Assembly: GCA_964020085.1 (NCBI GenBank) | Contig: OZ026597.1 | Location: 4,639,394 to 4,703,393, forward strand | Source of the DNA: Micromussa lordhowensis | Lineage: Eukaryota; Cnidaria; Anthozoa; Scleractinia; Lobophylliidae | DNA length: 64,000 bases | Reading direction: 5' to 3' | Part shown: positions 37,601 through 46,000 of the stretch, one piece after another | Position numbering within the stretch: the stretch's first letter is position 1 | How the letters are laid out: each line of letters opens with the position of its first letter | Position numbers and translations under genes: made by a program | Notes under the pieces: model-generated | What the model saw: the letters and a program-made list of their open reading frames with translations, nothing else | Told to the model about the DNA's origin: nothing | Database searches by the model: none

Positions 37601-38938
37601 AACGTTTTTGTATTTTTATTTTCGATGTTCGAAAGCTCATGCTGTGCTTTTCTTAATTTTAAAACGATCCTCAAGTACATAGGGCGGTTGTATCTTTCCT
37701 CAATCTCATTAATAATTCGTCAAGCTTAGGCAAAGGAAATCATGACCGTGATCGGGTGTTTGGATATCTGATCTTAATTAGCATAAATTTTTACGATTTT
37801 ATTCACCATTTTCCATTAGTTTCCATTGGAGGAGATGTATCAAACACTCAAGGCAGTGTTTGACCACATTTCCAAACACCTTGAAGTTCGTCAAAAATAC
37901 AACGCTTCGCGTCGTATTTTCAACTCTCTTCTCGGTGTTTGGCAATGTGGTCAAACACAGTCTTTCGTGTTTGATTTATAACTTAAAATGACTTAAAATT
38001 AGCCATCTTTTGTTTGGATTACGTTTACAAATCAGGATTATGAATCTATACCTCATTTCCGGGGGGGGGCGGGGTGGACTCGGCTAATGAAGTTACCACC
38101 ATTACCGTACTCAGAAATAAGAAGACTATAGCTGATATTAACCACGTAACGCTACTTCAACGAAATCGTTTATTTTCCAGCTTGCAAACGAACGAGGTAA
38201 ATTGCCTCCTGCCAGTGAGAAGCACGGCTTATGGGGAGATGCCCTCCGACAGCATACTTACCCTTGGGTTAGGGCAAGGTAAGCTTATATTATTATGAAG
38301 AGAGGGTGACAACTTGTAGCTAAGCGGTCCCGACATCCTTTGTGATTTCAAGAGAGGATGAAGAGTGTCAATCCTCCATATAGGCCTTATTCCCAAGATA
38401 CTCCGTCACAAGTTATTTTTAGACACAGTATCCAGTACTTGCGCGGATTATGTGGGATAAAAATACGTGTTAAGCTGCTTTGGCTGTCCACGTGATCAAA
38501 TTCCGCGTCATAGGATTGCGTATTTTAAGACCCTCGTCGCATTTCCGAAACCTGATCTGATCAGCAATAACTTGAGTGGGATTACCTGAGAAATACGGCC
38601 TATATGGGGTGTTAACGCCCAAATCCTTCATCCTCGCTTTGTAAAATACAATATGGACTTACACTCGCACCAGACATTTTACATTCAGTTTTGATAATTA
38701 CACTGATCAGTTCTTACGTTCTTTAGTAGCGAAAAGATTCATCCTTTACTTTTCCAGGGCAAGACGCAGCCACTGGGAAAATCTGAACCCCGCAAGCGGT
38801 CGCCCTCTGAGTTCAGCGTACGCTAAGTTAGACAGACAGTGGGATCTACAACCTGGGCACAAAGATCTGTCTCAAGATGAAGCTCTAACAACTGATGAGG
38901 AGCTTAAAGAACTGGCAGGCAGGTCTCAAGAGGCGTAA
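28699..38938 (+). CDS. BHMT: Betaine-homocysteine S-methyltransferase, copy 2 (9 coding exons, 402 aa)
   Basis: Same reaction as copy 1. Exons: 28699-28713, 28811-28949, 33972-34087, 34899-35090, 35684-35831, 36392-36580, 37345-37475, 38181-38278, 38758-38938. They join in phase to 402 aa. The N-terminal block [19 protein letters not shown] is present, as are the zinc ligands C212 (GVNC) and C296-C297 ([10 protein letters not shown]). All introns are GT-AG, including intron 7 where copy 1 has a GC donor. Exon 1 (MSGSK) rests on a short ATG-to-donor match (AAG|GTAGTA) and is the least certain exon, but the 97-bp first intron parallels copy 1 (111 bp). Intron 2 contains a full-length gypsy retrotransposon ending 28 bp before the exon 3 acceptor. 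Exon 8 is 91/98 identical to copy 1, far above other exons. The gene is head to head with DMGDH. Confidence 0.93.
29441..29575 (-). repeat. 3' LTR of the gypsy element (135 bp)
   Basis: Runs tgttacatac to cataca-taaca on the + strand, so it begins TG and ends CA in either orientation. Identical base for base to 33809-33943. At 135 bp it is short for a gypsy LTR. Confidence 0.95.
29576..29584 (-). other. Polypurine tract of the gypsy element
   Basis: The + strand tcccccctg directly after the LTR reads CAGGGGGGA on the minus strand, immediately upstream of the element's 3' LTR. This is the expected position and composition for plus-strand priming. Confidence 0.75.
29701..33753 (-). CDS. Gag-Pol polyprotein of the gypsy retrotransposon (1350 aa, intact)
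   Basis: One continuous frame starting at ATG 33753 (MAEGYANSS), with no stop before 29701. Order: Gag, then two zinc knuckles (an atypical CX2CX4HX5C and a canonical CX2CX4HX4[15 protein letters not shown]), aspartic protease (LDTGA), reverse transcriptase with catalytic MDD in [10 protein letters not shown], RNase H ([12 protein letters not shown]), and integrase with HX3HX..CX2C zinc finger and D,D,E core, ending in a basic chromatin- or DNA-binding tail. The domain order PR-RT-RH-INT is Ty3/gypsy. Gag and Pol are fused in one frame, so no frameshift is needed. No envelope gene. The frame also stays open 42 bp upstream of this ATG, without an ATG there. Confidence 0.95.
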   Translation of the reverse strand: MAEGYANSSFNWPRMNWAAADLSKEWERFYQHCEFTFGGPLSKCTEKEKICNLMSFVGDKGREIYLTFQWGTVQVGSGESAQNVNEKDILVRVVGKFKAHLEAKKNPIMAAVKFDRRRQLQGETFDSFVTDLKLLARGLDMTESNKLIRNAIACKSLDERVRQRCLEKSKNLTLEMAIDIGRTFEATKDGMQVMSGEDPKVEVNKLAWKNGSSKKKHDPVQKCDRCGYNAHKPQEKCPAKNESCNKCRKIGHFAQVCKSKKSNVNLLHEMVYPREDFSSDEEGPDSDVQLLHVASLEMNGIRDKQGTCESDEWWEVVEVGNNTLHCQLDTGAYASVINTTQLKQVAPNAQIKQTKKTLVSYSQHRITPKGYVTLPIRFKDRELNVDFYVIDTKQKPILSGKVCQALNLVQRVHKLQAHVDPNLKELLDQYPDLQSASGAMPGTYSIKIDPKATPVVHGPRRQPAALLPKIIAKLKEMEKEGHLAKVSQPTDWVNSMVVSSRGEKIRICLDPGDLNKAVKREHYPIPTVEEIVAKIPEAKVFTVLDAKSGYLQMKLDYESSLLTTMNTPIGRYRWLKLPFGIKSAPELYQRAMDEMLEDIDHAYAIMDDILIAGRDIAHHDSVLEAVLNRATTYNLKLNFEKVRVRKQQVQYVGHIISAEGLKPDPEKVRAMKDMPPPEAKEDVRRFLGSIQYLAKFLPMLAEVETPLRALTRKDVLFHWEKPQAAAFQKLKDMCCEAPVLAYYDVRKDVTIQCDASKSAVGAVLLQEGRPIAYASRKLRASELNWAPIEKEMLAIVFSTQKFREYILGKETLVQTDHKPLEMILRKPMATAPLRLQAMMLKLSGYDLKVEYLPGKKQVLADTLSRASPNEAPPEEEDIQVNMLERISISEPKYAELQQTTANELHELYAMIQGGWPESKQQVPHSIRQYWDARDELAVLDGVVYRGMRIVVPPSMRPAMLEIIHGTHLGIVKCKQRAREALYWPGMSAQIEDKVKNCSMCRDYAPAQQKEPLIPSPVPDLPWEMAASDIFAFEGEHHLLLVDYYSKFIEVTKLKDLTSQETIGVLKEHFSRHGIPAKLITDCGSQYTSKEFETFAKSYCFEHVLVSPKHPKANGEAEAAVKTVKSLWRKNKDKRKALLEYRASPLPGIDLSPSQLSMGRRLRTTLPIARGLLEPETHSTQKIKARMKHGKDKQKYYHDRQGTKELPPLRSGDHVRVKPEPGLKEWRAATVVQKHALPRSYVVEVGGQRIRRNRVALRNDSTKSHMGYLKRQGNIPQQTEPELDKTHEGSTFPASPQMESSPQEYHLSPSPAEDIPAGDVQPSSHIAESKDQPSYTTRSGRLVKKPVRLDL
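33797..33808 (-). other. tRNA primer-binding site of the gypsy element
   Basis: Directly after the 5' LTR the minus strand reads TGGTGTCAGAAT and then AGTGGGATT. The + strand equivalent, aatcccactattctgacacca, resembles a tRNA-Leu 3' end, apart from two extra or changed bases in the middle. Leu as primer is inference. Confidence 0.65.
33809..33943 (-). repeat. 5' LTR of the gypsy element (135 bp)
   Basis: Identical to 29441-29575. Its outer end is only 28 bp upstream of BHMT copy 2 exon 3 (33972). Confidence 0.95.
35194..35236 (+). repeat. ATCA microsatellite
   Basis: Tandem atca units (caatcaatcaatcaatcaat) in BHMT copy 2 intron 4, about 100 bp after exon 4. Confidence 0.85.
36615..36760 (+). 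repeat. Degenerate CGTAR satellite in BHMT copy 2 intron 6
   Basis: About 140 bp of cgtaa/cgtag units (acgtagcgtaacgtaacgta). The complementary pattern (cgttacgttacg) recurs at 37261-37317 in the same intron, so the two could pair. A SINE lies between them. Confidence 0.9.
36793..37095 (-). mobile_element. tRNA-derived SINE (minus) in BHMT copy 2 intron 6
   Basis: On the minus strand it starts gcggtggtctaatggttagt (A-box-like), then gtcctggttctagt (B-box-like), then a body with gacacttcactcccacagtt and a ctccaggtgtataaatgg block. Body motifs resemble the DMGDH-intron SINEs; the head looks like a different tRNA. Confidence 0.7.
37261..37317 (-). repeat. TACGT/CGTTA satellite, complementary to the upstream one
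   Basis: Reads cgttacattacactacgtta and similar units, the reverse complement of the CGTAR repeat at 36615-36760. It ends about 27 bp before BHMT copy 2 exon 7. Confidence 0.8.
37753..37977 (+). repeat. Dispersed 230-bp repeat in BHMT copy 2 intron 7
   Basis: Opposite-orientation copy of 13046-13280. Contains ggtgtttggatatctgatct, accacatttccaaacacctt and caactctcttctcggtgttt. Confidence 0.75.
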
Positions 38939-39097
38939 AGGCAGCGGATGATTCAATCCGAATTTTGCAATCAATATTTAAGGGCTATTTTTACAACTCG
39001 CAATTAAATTTCACGTGCAATTGAAAATTAAATTGTTGTTGTGTTAATTGCATAGTCAACCATATGTTGATATGTTAGCCAGTAGAAAATGTTAGAA

Positions 39098-39103
39098 AAT
39101 AAA
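39098..39103 (+). terminator. Likely BHMT copy 2 polyadenylation signal
   Basis: AATAAA 160 bp after the stop codon, the first on this strand. Confidence 0.55.
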
Positions 39104-39130
39104 ATATCAAGGTAACGTTTGTTAATTTAA

Positions 39131-39667
39131 GGCTCCTTCCACACGTATCCGGATTTTTTTGAATCCGCAACTTCAGCAGCCCATCACTAGGAGCTTGCAC
39201 CTCCAATACTAAGCCTATGGCACGGCATTTTTACAGACCGGTCTACTTTTAGACTTCTTTTCCCGCAAAATAGGTCAGTTCCGTTCTACACGAGCGTGCA
39301 TCGGTAAGGGAAGCAATGGCGGCTTTTCCTTTTAATCTTCCAGTGAAAATGCTGACGTCAATTAAAGAATCAAGTCCGCGCTTATGATTTGTCACTGTTG
39401 TCCCTGCGGGAGTCTGAATTCGCGGTAAATTCAAGCTAAAAATAGACAGGTCTGTGAAAACGCCGTGACAGGAATATGGGGTAGTTGCTGGCTCCTAGTG
39501 ATGGGCTCCTGCTTCCGTCCACATGCATCCGGCGAATTTTCGGCAGGGAATCTGGAAAGTTTTTAAATCCGCTCTCCATGAATATGCTACGTGTGGACGA
39601 GGAAATTTTTGATTCCGAAAAGAAAAATTTGCGGATTCAAAAATGTTCGGATACGTGTGGACGGGAC
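39131..39667. mobile_element. Harbinger-like MITE with a second MITE nested inside
   Basis: Ends ggctccttccacacgtatcc and ggatacgtgtggacgggac are inverted. TAA flanks both sides (39128-39130 and 39668-39670). Inside, gcagcccatcactaggagc (about 39176) pairs with gctcctagtgatgggctcc (about 39491), marking a nested foldback. Confidence 0.7.
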
Positions 39668-40040
39668 TAAATCGAAATTGTACTTTTTTCAATAACCTTT
39701 ATGGAATATTTCAACCTCCACGCTCCCTGGGGAAGGGGGGGGGGGGGGGACATTTATGAAGTGACTACAACTGGTCGATTTCTACGTACATGACCCGCAT
39801 TGAATTTTGACAACAAATGATCATTTCCAAGTCCTTTATATCCTTTTATAATATTTAACATAACATGATAACACATACCAATAGTAAACGATACATTTTT
39901 GCTCTCACATGCAGCTAAACCAGTGGTATTTAATTTCTCGCTGATTTAAAAGTAATTTTCAATACATCTACGAGACTAAATGGAAATGCCGAGCTTTCTT
40001 AAATAGTGTTAGGCCATTAGACTGGAGCAGTTTTCAATGC

Positions 40041-43000
40041 TTAAGTGTGAATGCTATTAGCAATCCAGGCTGGAAGGAAATATGGGTAAGGCAAGTGACC
40101 TTCAGCGAATCTTTTCTCATTCCTTTGCGAGATTTTGGACGTAACGTAGCCATGCAAGTAGTTGTAATACTTCTGGACAACCAATCTTCCCTTCTTATCC
40201 GGAACACGAGGTACGAAGTCAAAAAGAGAGTCGTAATGCATGGCTGCCAAAGTCATCGAGAGTGCCGCCTGGCGCTGGAAACAAAGAACGTGTTAGATTA
40301 GAGGTCCTTGGTCTAGTTATAGTTCTGTAGCCCTTTCTCTGTCACGCAACGCCCTCTCGCGACGACTTGTCGTTGCGTGACAGAGAGAGAGAGAGAGCCC
40401 GGACTGGACTATAGAAGTCCTGGGTCTTCATAATTTGCCCGTCTGTTTCGTGACATGACCAGTTACAAAAGTTGTCGTGGCACCAAACGGAAATGAAAGA
40501 GTGTGATTTTATTACTAAGTTTGAGAATTTTCCCGAGGGTACTTTGTAAATCTTTGGATAGGTTGTGCCGCTGAGACACTGAAACACTTACTCTATACTA
40601 GAACATGTATTATCAGCTTGATTTTACAACCCTATTCTAGACAATAGGCACCAAAAACCCTACCCTCTCCTGGCGTTGCTACTTTCCGTGTAGAAACTTT
40701 ACTTATCACTATGATAATCGTAGTCCATCATACATATGCCAACTAAACCAATATATATATATTAAAAGTCACTTCCCAATTTCTATTCTAGACTAAAAAC
40801 CGTCTAATTTCTCTACGCTATCCCAGACTAAACTGTCTGAAAACCATACCCTTCATAGCAGCACACACCTGCATAGCTTATATACAGGGGTATCCTGGGG
40901 TGGGGGGGGGGGGTGGCTAATTTTCAGACTAACGATTTTAAAATATGAATTTTATGGCAGTTTGATGGTTTTGTACTTGGGCCACCCGCTGATGCAGCCT
41001 ATGAATGTCTGAATGGGTTTAACTCCTGATGTTGCAAGAAAAAGATTCACTCGTGAGAGATCCAAAAAAAACATTTACCGATAGCTGAGAAATGGACTGA
41101 ACTTTGAACCGATAGCTAAGAAATTAACGAAAGTTTAATGACTGACTCGACATCTACGACATCTACATCCAATTTTCCGGGCCAGATACAGTCTACTATT
41201 ATTGATAAAAGTTATCAAAGCATTTTAACATGTTTATTTAACAAGGAAAAACATGTAAAAAAACATTTGAGTAAAATGCTCCCTCGTCTCTTCTCCCCCC
41301 CAACCCCCTCATGGGGCACCGGACTTTGGGAGATCCCCTAGTGTGAGGGACGGAGGTACCTACCCCACATGTCTCTCTCCTAGGGAGGTTGTTGAAGCCG
41401 TAGTGCCCAGTCCCGGCGCTGTCGTCGTTGTAGAGTCTAGTAGGCATGTTGAGTGTCAGAGCTCCAATGTGATCCACAGGATAGTTGACCGCGCTGTGCT
41501 GGGCACTAGTCGCCCAAATCAAGCGAGTCAAGTGCTTCTTTAGAGTCCATTTGGAAGTTATTTTACTGGGGAAGTCTTTCACCTAAGAGAGACGAATGTG
41601 TTTTAAGTCAGAAAACGAGTATACGGAGAAAAAGAGAAAAGGCATGACCTATTAAAAGCTATGACAATAAGCCACATTCAGCTCGAACTCTCGTCAACAA
41701 GTAGATTCCATGTTGCTGTGCGTCTGTTCAGTAATAGATCACAGATGACGTCAAAATGTGGTAAGAACAAAAAGAAATGGCACACGAGGCGATAGCCGAG
41801 TGTGTCACTGACGTTTTGACGTCTTCTGTGATCTAGTACTGGACAGACGCACGGCAACGTGGAATCGACTTGTTTTATAAAGAAACAACAGAAGAATCAA
41901 TCTCGTTCTCAGGCTCTCTCTCCACTAACTCACTTTATCGAGTTAGTGGAGAAAGAGAGAGCCTGGGAACGAGGTTGCAAAAGAATCTTAATGATGTCAT
42001 CTACGCTTCTGTCCTCCAATAGGTCATAAGTACGAAGTAAAAATTCCAGAATGATTTGACTTATTATATAAAGAGAACTAAACGAAAAATTGAGTTTGAA
42101 ATAACAATGTCATCCTCAGAAACTCAAGGTAGTTGGCTGGGACGGCAAGAGGTAACGTAATCCAGTTTCTCTCGAGAGCGTAGCGTTGCGTGACAGAGAG
42201 TGAGCTAGATCTGGACTAGAGGCAGTAGGCCAAAGACTTACTTTGTCCCACTTCCAGCCCATCTAACTGCCATAGGGTGTCCGAGGATAGGATCAAACGA
42301 AGTTGTCAAACGTTTGTAAAAAAAAACGACGCAGTTCGGTATAACGATTGATAACTCTGGCGTTCTACATAGTTCAAGTATCACACTTCAGCAAGTAAAT
42401 GCTCTGTACAATATTTAATATTTCTGTAAAATGGCTGGGAAGTTAGCAGCTGTAATTGAAATATCAAAGTTCGTGTAGTCTCGAGGACAATAATTATGTC
42501 CTAGCTGTAGTCATGGAAACAGTTCGACAGTTCAAGTTCGAGAGGGTATTTATATTCCATTATCTCTCATCGGGTCATATCTTATACATGTTTTCCTGGA
42601 AGTGGCAATTACCAGGGCTTCTATTGTGCTTTTTTTTCTCACCCTAGCTTCAAGTTGTTGTTATCGTTGCTTGTTAGCTAAGCTAACCAAAAAAGCAAAG
42701 GAACGTACAAAACTCTTTCTTCCCCTCCCTTCCACGCGTTCTTCTTTGCGGCCACCTGTAGAGTCGGGGAATTACATAAAATCTTACCTTCCCAGATCCC
42801 AGTGAAACATCATAGGCAAACTTCTGAAGTTCAGTGTCGGCCTGAACTTCCTTGTGTGAATTGTAATACCTTCAACAACAAACAGATAAACAGTTGCTTC
42901 ACTCTCTCAAAAGTGAAGAAATGTTCGTGCAAAAGGATCCACAACAGATAGCTACAGATATTTTTCTGTACAGAACAACTTTACTTAGTCAACAGGGACC

Positions 43001-46000
43001 TTAAGCAAATGACGTCCGCGACGCAAGGGCGATGCCTATTAAAAAAAGGATTCAAATTTCGAAATTATCTTCATCTGTAGAACCCGCTGATCGGTCTAAA
43101 ATCTTCCTTAGACTAAATGCATAACGCCAGCAATCAAATCCAAAAAAACAGTGCGAAAATTTGGCCATGGTTCTACGCTCTGCAAAATACAAAGTATTTG
43201 GTCATTTCACGTTCTTGTTTTGAAGAGGACGGCTAGGGGAAATACAAGGATTCATAACGCACGTGCACAGCCATTTCTCTGCTCATTAAACCTTTTGTTT
43301 GGTGACGTTCTCGTTGCCGTTGTCGTCGTGGTTTGCTTAAGCTCCCTAATAACCATTTTATCATACTTTAAGCACTTAATGACTGGGGTCAAGAGAAACA
43401 TTGAGTTTTAATTGTTTCCCCGAGACCCTCAAACATTGAGGGTCGACGGGCCACAAAGCTATTATTAATTGTTTCTCGTGGGGCCTGTAATTAAGTGTAT
43501 TCTTATACCTTCCTACCCAAAAACTGAACAAGCTGTCAAAAAATTATCTGCTTGACGCTGGCTGGCACACAAAGTTGCCGAGTCGAAAGTTCAAGTTGCT
43601 GTTTCCGTAGGGAGTTTTGACCCAAGACACGTGACACATTCTCTTCCAATCGGAAAATGTATTAGAGCTTCATTTTTTGGGGGAAAGCTATGCCTGCCAA
43701 CTCCCCCTACCACCCTTAGACGAGAGTCTCAAGCCTGGAGGACAAAACCTTCGATCTCACCCCTGCCCATGCCTACCGAGCAATTTCAAACGCCTAGCTG
43801 AGATTATTGTGCTATCACATCCTTAACTGACACTGTTTCGAAAAATGTGTAAACTTGAACCAGTAAACTTGAAACGTTCACGAAGATGATAGTACACTTC
43901 CTGGGAGTCTCCTATTTTCATAAAGTGCTGTCGACTACGGAGTTAACACATGTTAGGACTAGGACTGGGAAATGTTCAAAACGTCTTCGGAGATCTTCGG
44001 AAAGGTCCTCAGAAACCTACGGTCCTCTTCGGATATGTTCGGATCATCTTCGAAAACCCTGGCATTCTCAGCCCGGGATAACAATCTCACGCCTTGTGAC
44101 ACAAAAAAGGTTTTCAGGTATAAAATGTTGTAAAAAATATTTTGGTAAATGTTCAGAATTACACGCGCTCAGGAGCCCTCCTGGCGTGCTAAATAATTTT
44201 TTTGGCGTGTGTGGGGCTTACATTTACACGACTAGTCTACGCATGTCAGCTTGCAGTATTCGTTTTCTATAACATTACGTTAGCGCACGATAGTATGATA
44301 ACAAGTCGATGTCCACTTACTCGTCGACGTATTCGTTGACCATATTTGATATGGCAGCGTGAATTAGCTCTCCGTCGTCCCTGTACGGAAAATACGGAAG
44401 CTTATCTTTGTCGTCAAGTCCTCGTTTCTTGGAAAATAAAATTATTTCAGAACTGCGATAAGAATAATATAATAATATCAAGGAATATATTTTTCCCAAC
44501 AGCCCAACAGTCACAAACATTTAACAATAAAACTGTTTCCTGAATCTATGACGTCAGAGGGTAATAGTGCAATGTTACCGCGGGCGCCATTTCATGTGGA
44601 TTCACCACTAAATGTCTTTGCTTTGCTATAAACCAATGTAACATATGACATCGGGATTTATGACCTCACCTGTGGCGGTCAGTAATTATAAGTATCTACA
44701 CTGCACCAACCTTGATATTGTCCAAGAAGTCTGTGTCATCCCAGCTTATTTCCTGATAGGCCCTTGCCATCATTACCTGAGACCCAGTACGTCCAACCGT
44801 CAGCAGGCTATTTATGGAACCGCCTTCCGCCATGAGGAATGGAGTCCCAAACGAATTTGTTCCAATCAGTCCCCTGCAGTGGTGTTTTAACAGATGGTGA
44901 AGAGGGTGCAATTTTGCCAGGTTCCGATGCATGCATACACACAGAGGCTCCAAAAACATATGGAGCTTGTAAAGATGCTCCACAATCTGGGTCTGAGCAT
45001 AGTCTACGCTTTGAAGGATGTGTTTAGCCATCGGCCATTGTTCGCTATCCTCTGGAGTGAACACTGGCGAATCTAAAGAAAAGTAAGCGAAAAGAAATCT
45101 TGAGGAGATACATCACACGCGAATTGTGTGGGCCGTTCGCCAAAATCTTAGACCGAGCTTCGTTCATTGTAAAGACAAGACAAGACAAGACAAGACAAGG
45201 GAAAAATGTAATTTCTGACGTTTGAGGGACGAATTAGTCGGAAATTATTATTCTGACAGCACGTTGGAGAGACTCGCGGTACATCTCGGGTTGCTTAAGG
45301 ATTATTTAAGGTTTTTGGCGGGAGATCGAAGTCATTCTAGGTCGGTCAGTCGGAGTGTTCGCCCGCTTTATTTTTTTGTTTTAGGATTACTTTTCGATTT
45401 GATCTATTCGTGTAAATTAACTGTAGAATGCCCTTTCCTCGGGGCATCGTACTGCTGCATTAGATGAGGAATACGTTTCCACATATTTTTTGGCCACATC
45501 CAGAGGGTGGTTTTTTAGTGGTTTTTCGTATCTGGCGTAGTACAGTTTCTGAATTCTTGGAATTTTCAGCTAATGTTGTGAGTTAAACATATGAATAATT
45601 AATAGATATTAGGATAAATTAGGATACATTGAATCGCACGGCTCATGGCTGACTGACTCATCCTCAATAAACTTTTCACATTGAATGTCTCGTGTGAGTG
45701 TAGTCAGAATGAAGAGTAGGGTAGTGTAGAGTCGAGTCGAGTAGGGTAGGGTAGGTAGGGTAGAATAGAGTAGTATGAATATAAACATCATACCTGAAGA
45801 GCTGTTTAATTGAATGGCAACCGGTTTAAGCCTGCTTGGCTTCTGTTGTCGACTGGGTTTGGATGCAAATATGGCGATAGGTGAGAAGGCATCCATTAGT
45901 TTTCCAAACCTGTCAACGCCTAGTGAATCCAGACCGTCATAGAGAGAAAAATGCACCACATAAACGAATCCCTCAGATATTGCCTGTCAACGTAATGATA

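Larger units (their letters stand above)
38939..40040. other. Tail-to-tail spacer between BHMT copy 2 and lipoxygenase
   Basis: Contains the BHMT copy 2 3' UTR with AATAAA at 39098, a nested foldback element (39131-39667), and a G-run near 39727. No clear AATAAA was found for the lipoxygenase on the minus strand. No additional gene seen. Confidence 0.6.

Noticed and set aside
42236..42300. Possible extra lipoxygenase exon on the minus strand (HPMAVRWAGSGTK before a GTAAGT-like site)
   Set aside because: No acceptor lies nearby, and exons 42788-42869 and 41364-41582 join directly in phase at the expected lipoxygenase position.
45713..45773. Interstitial telomere repeat
   Set aside because: Units are irregular mixtures of TAGGG, TAGTG and GAGTC, and do not form TTAGGG tandems.
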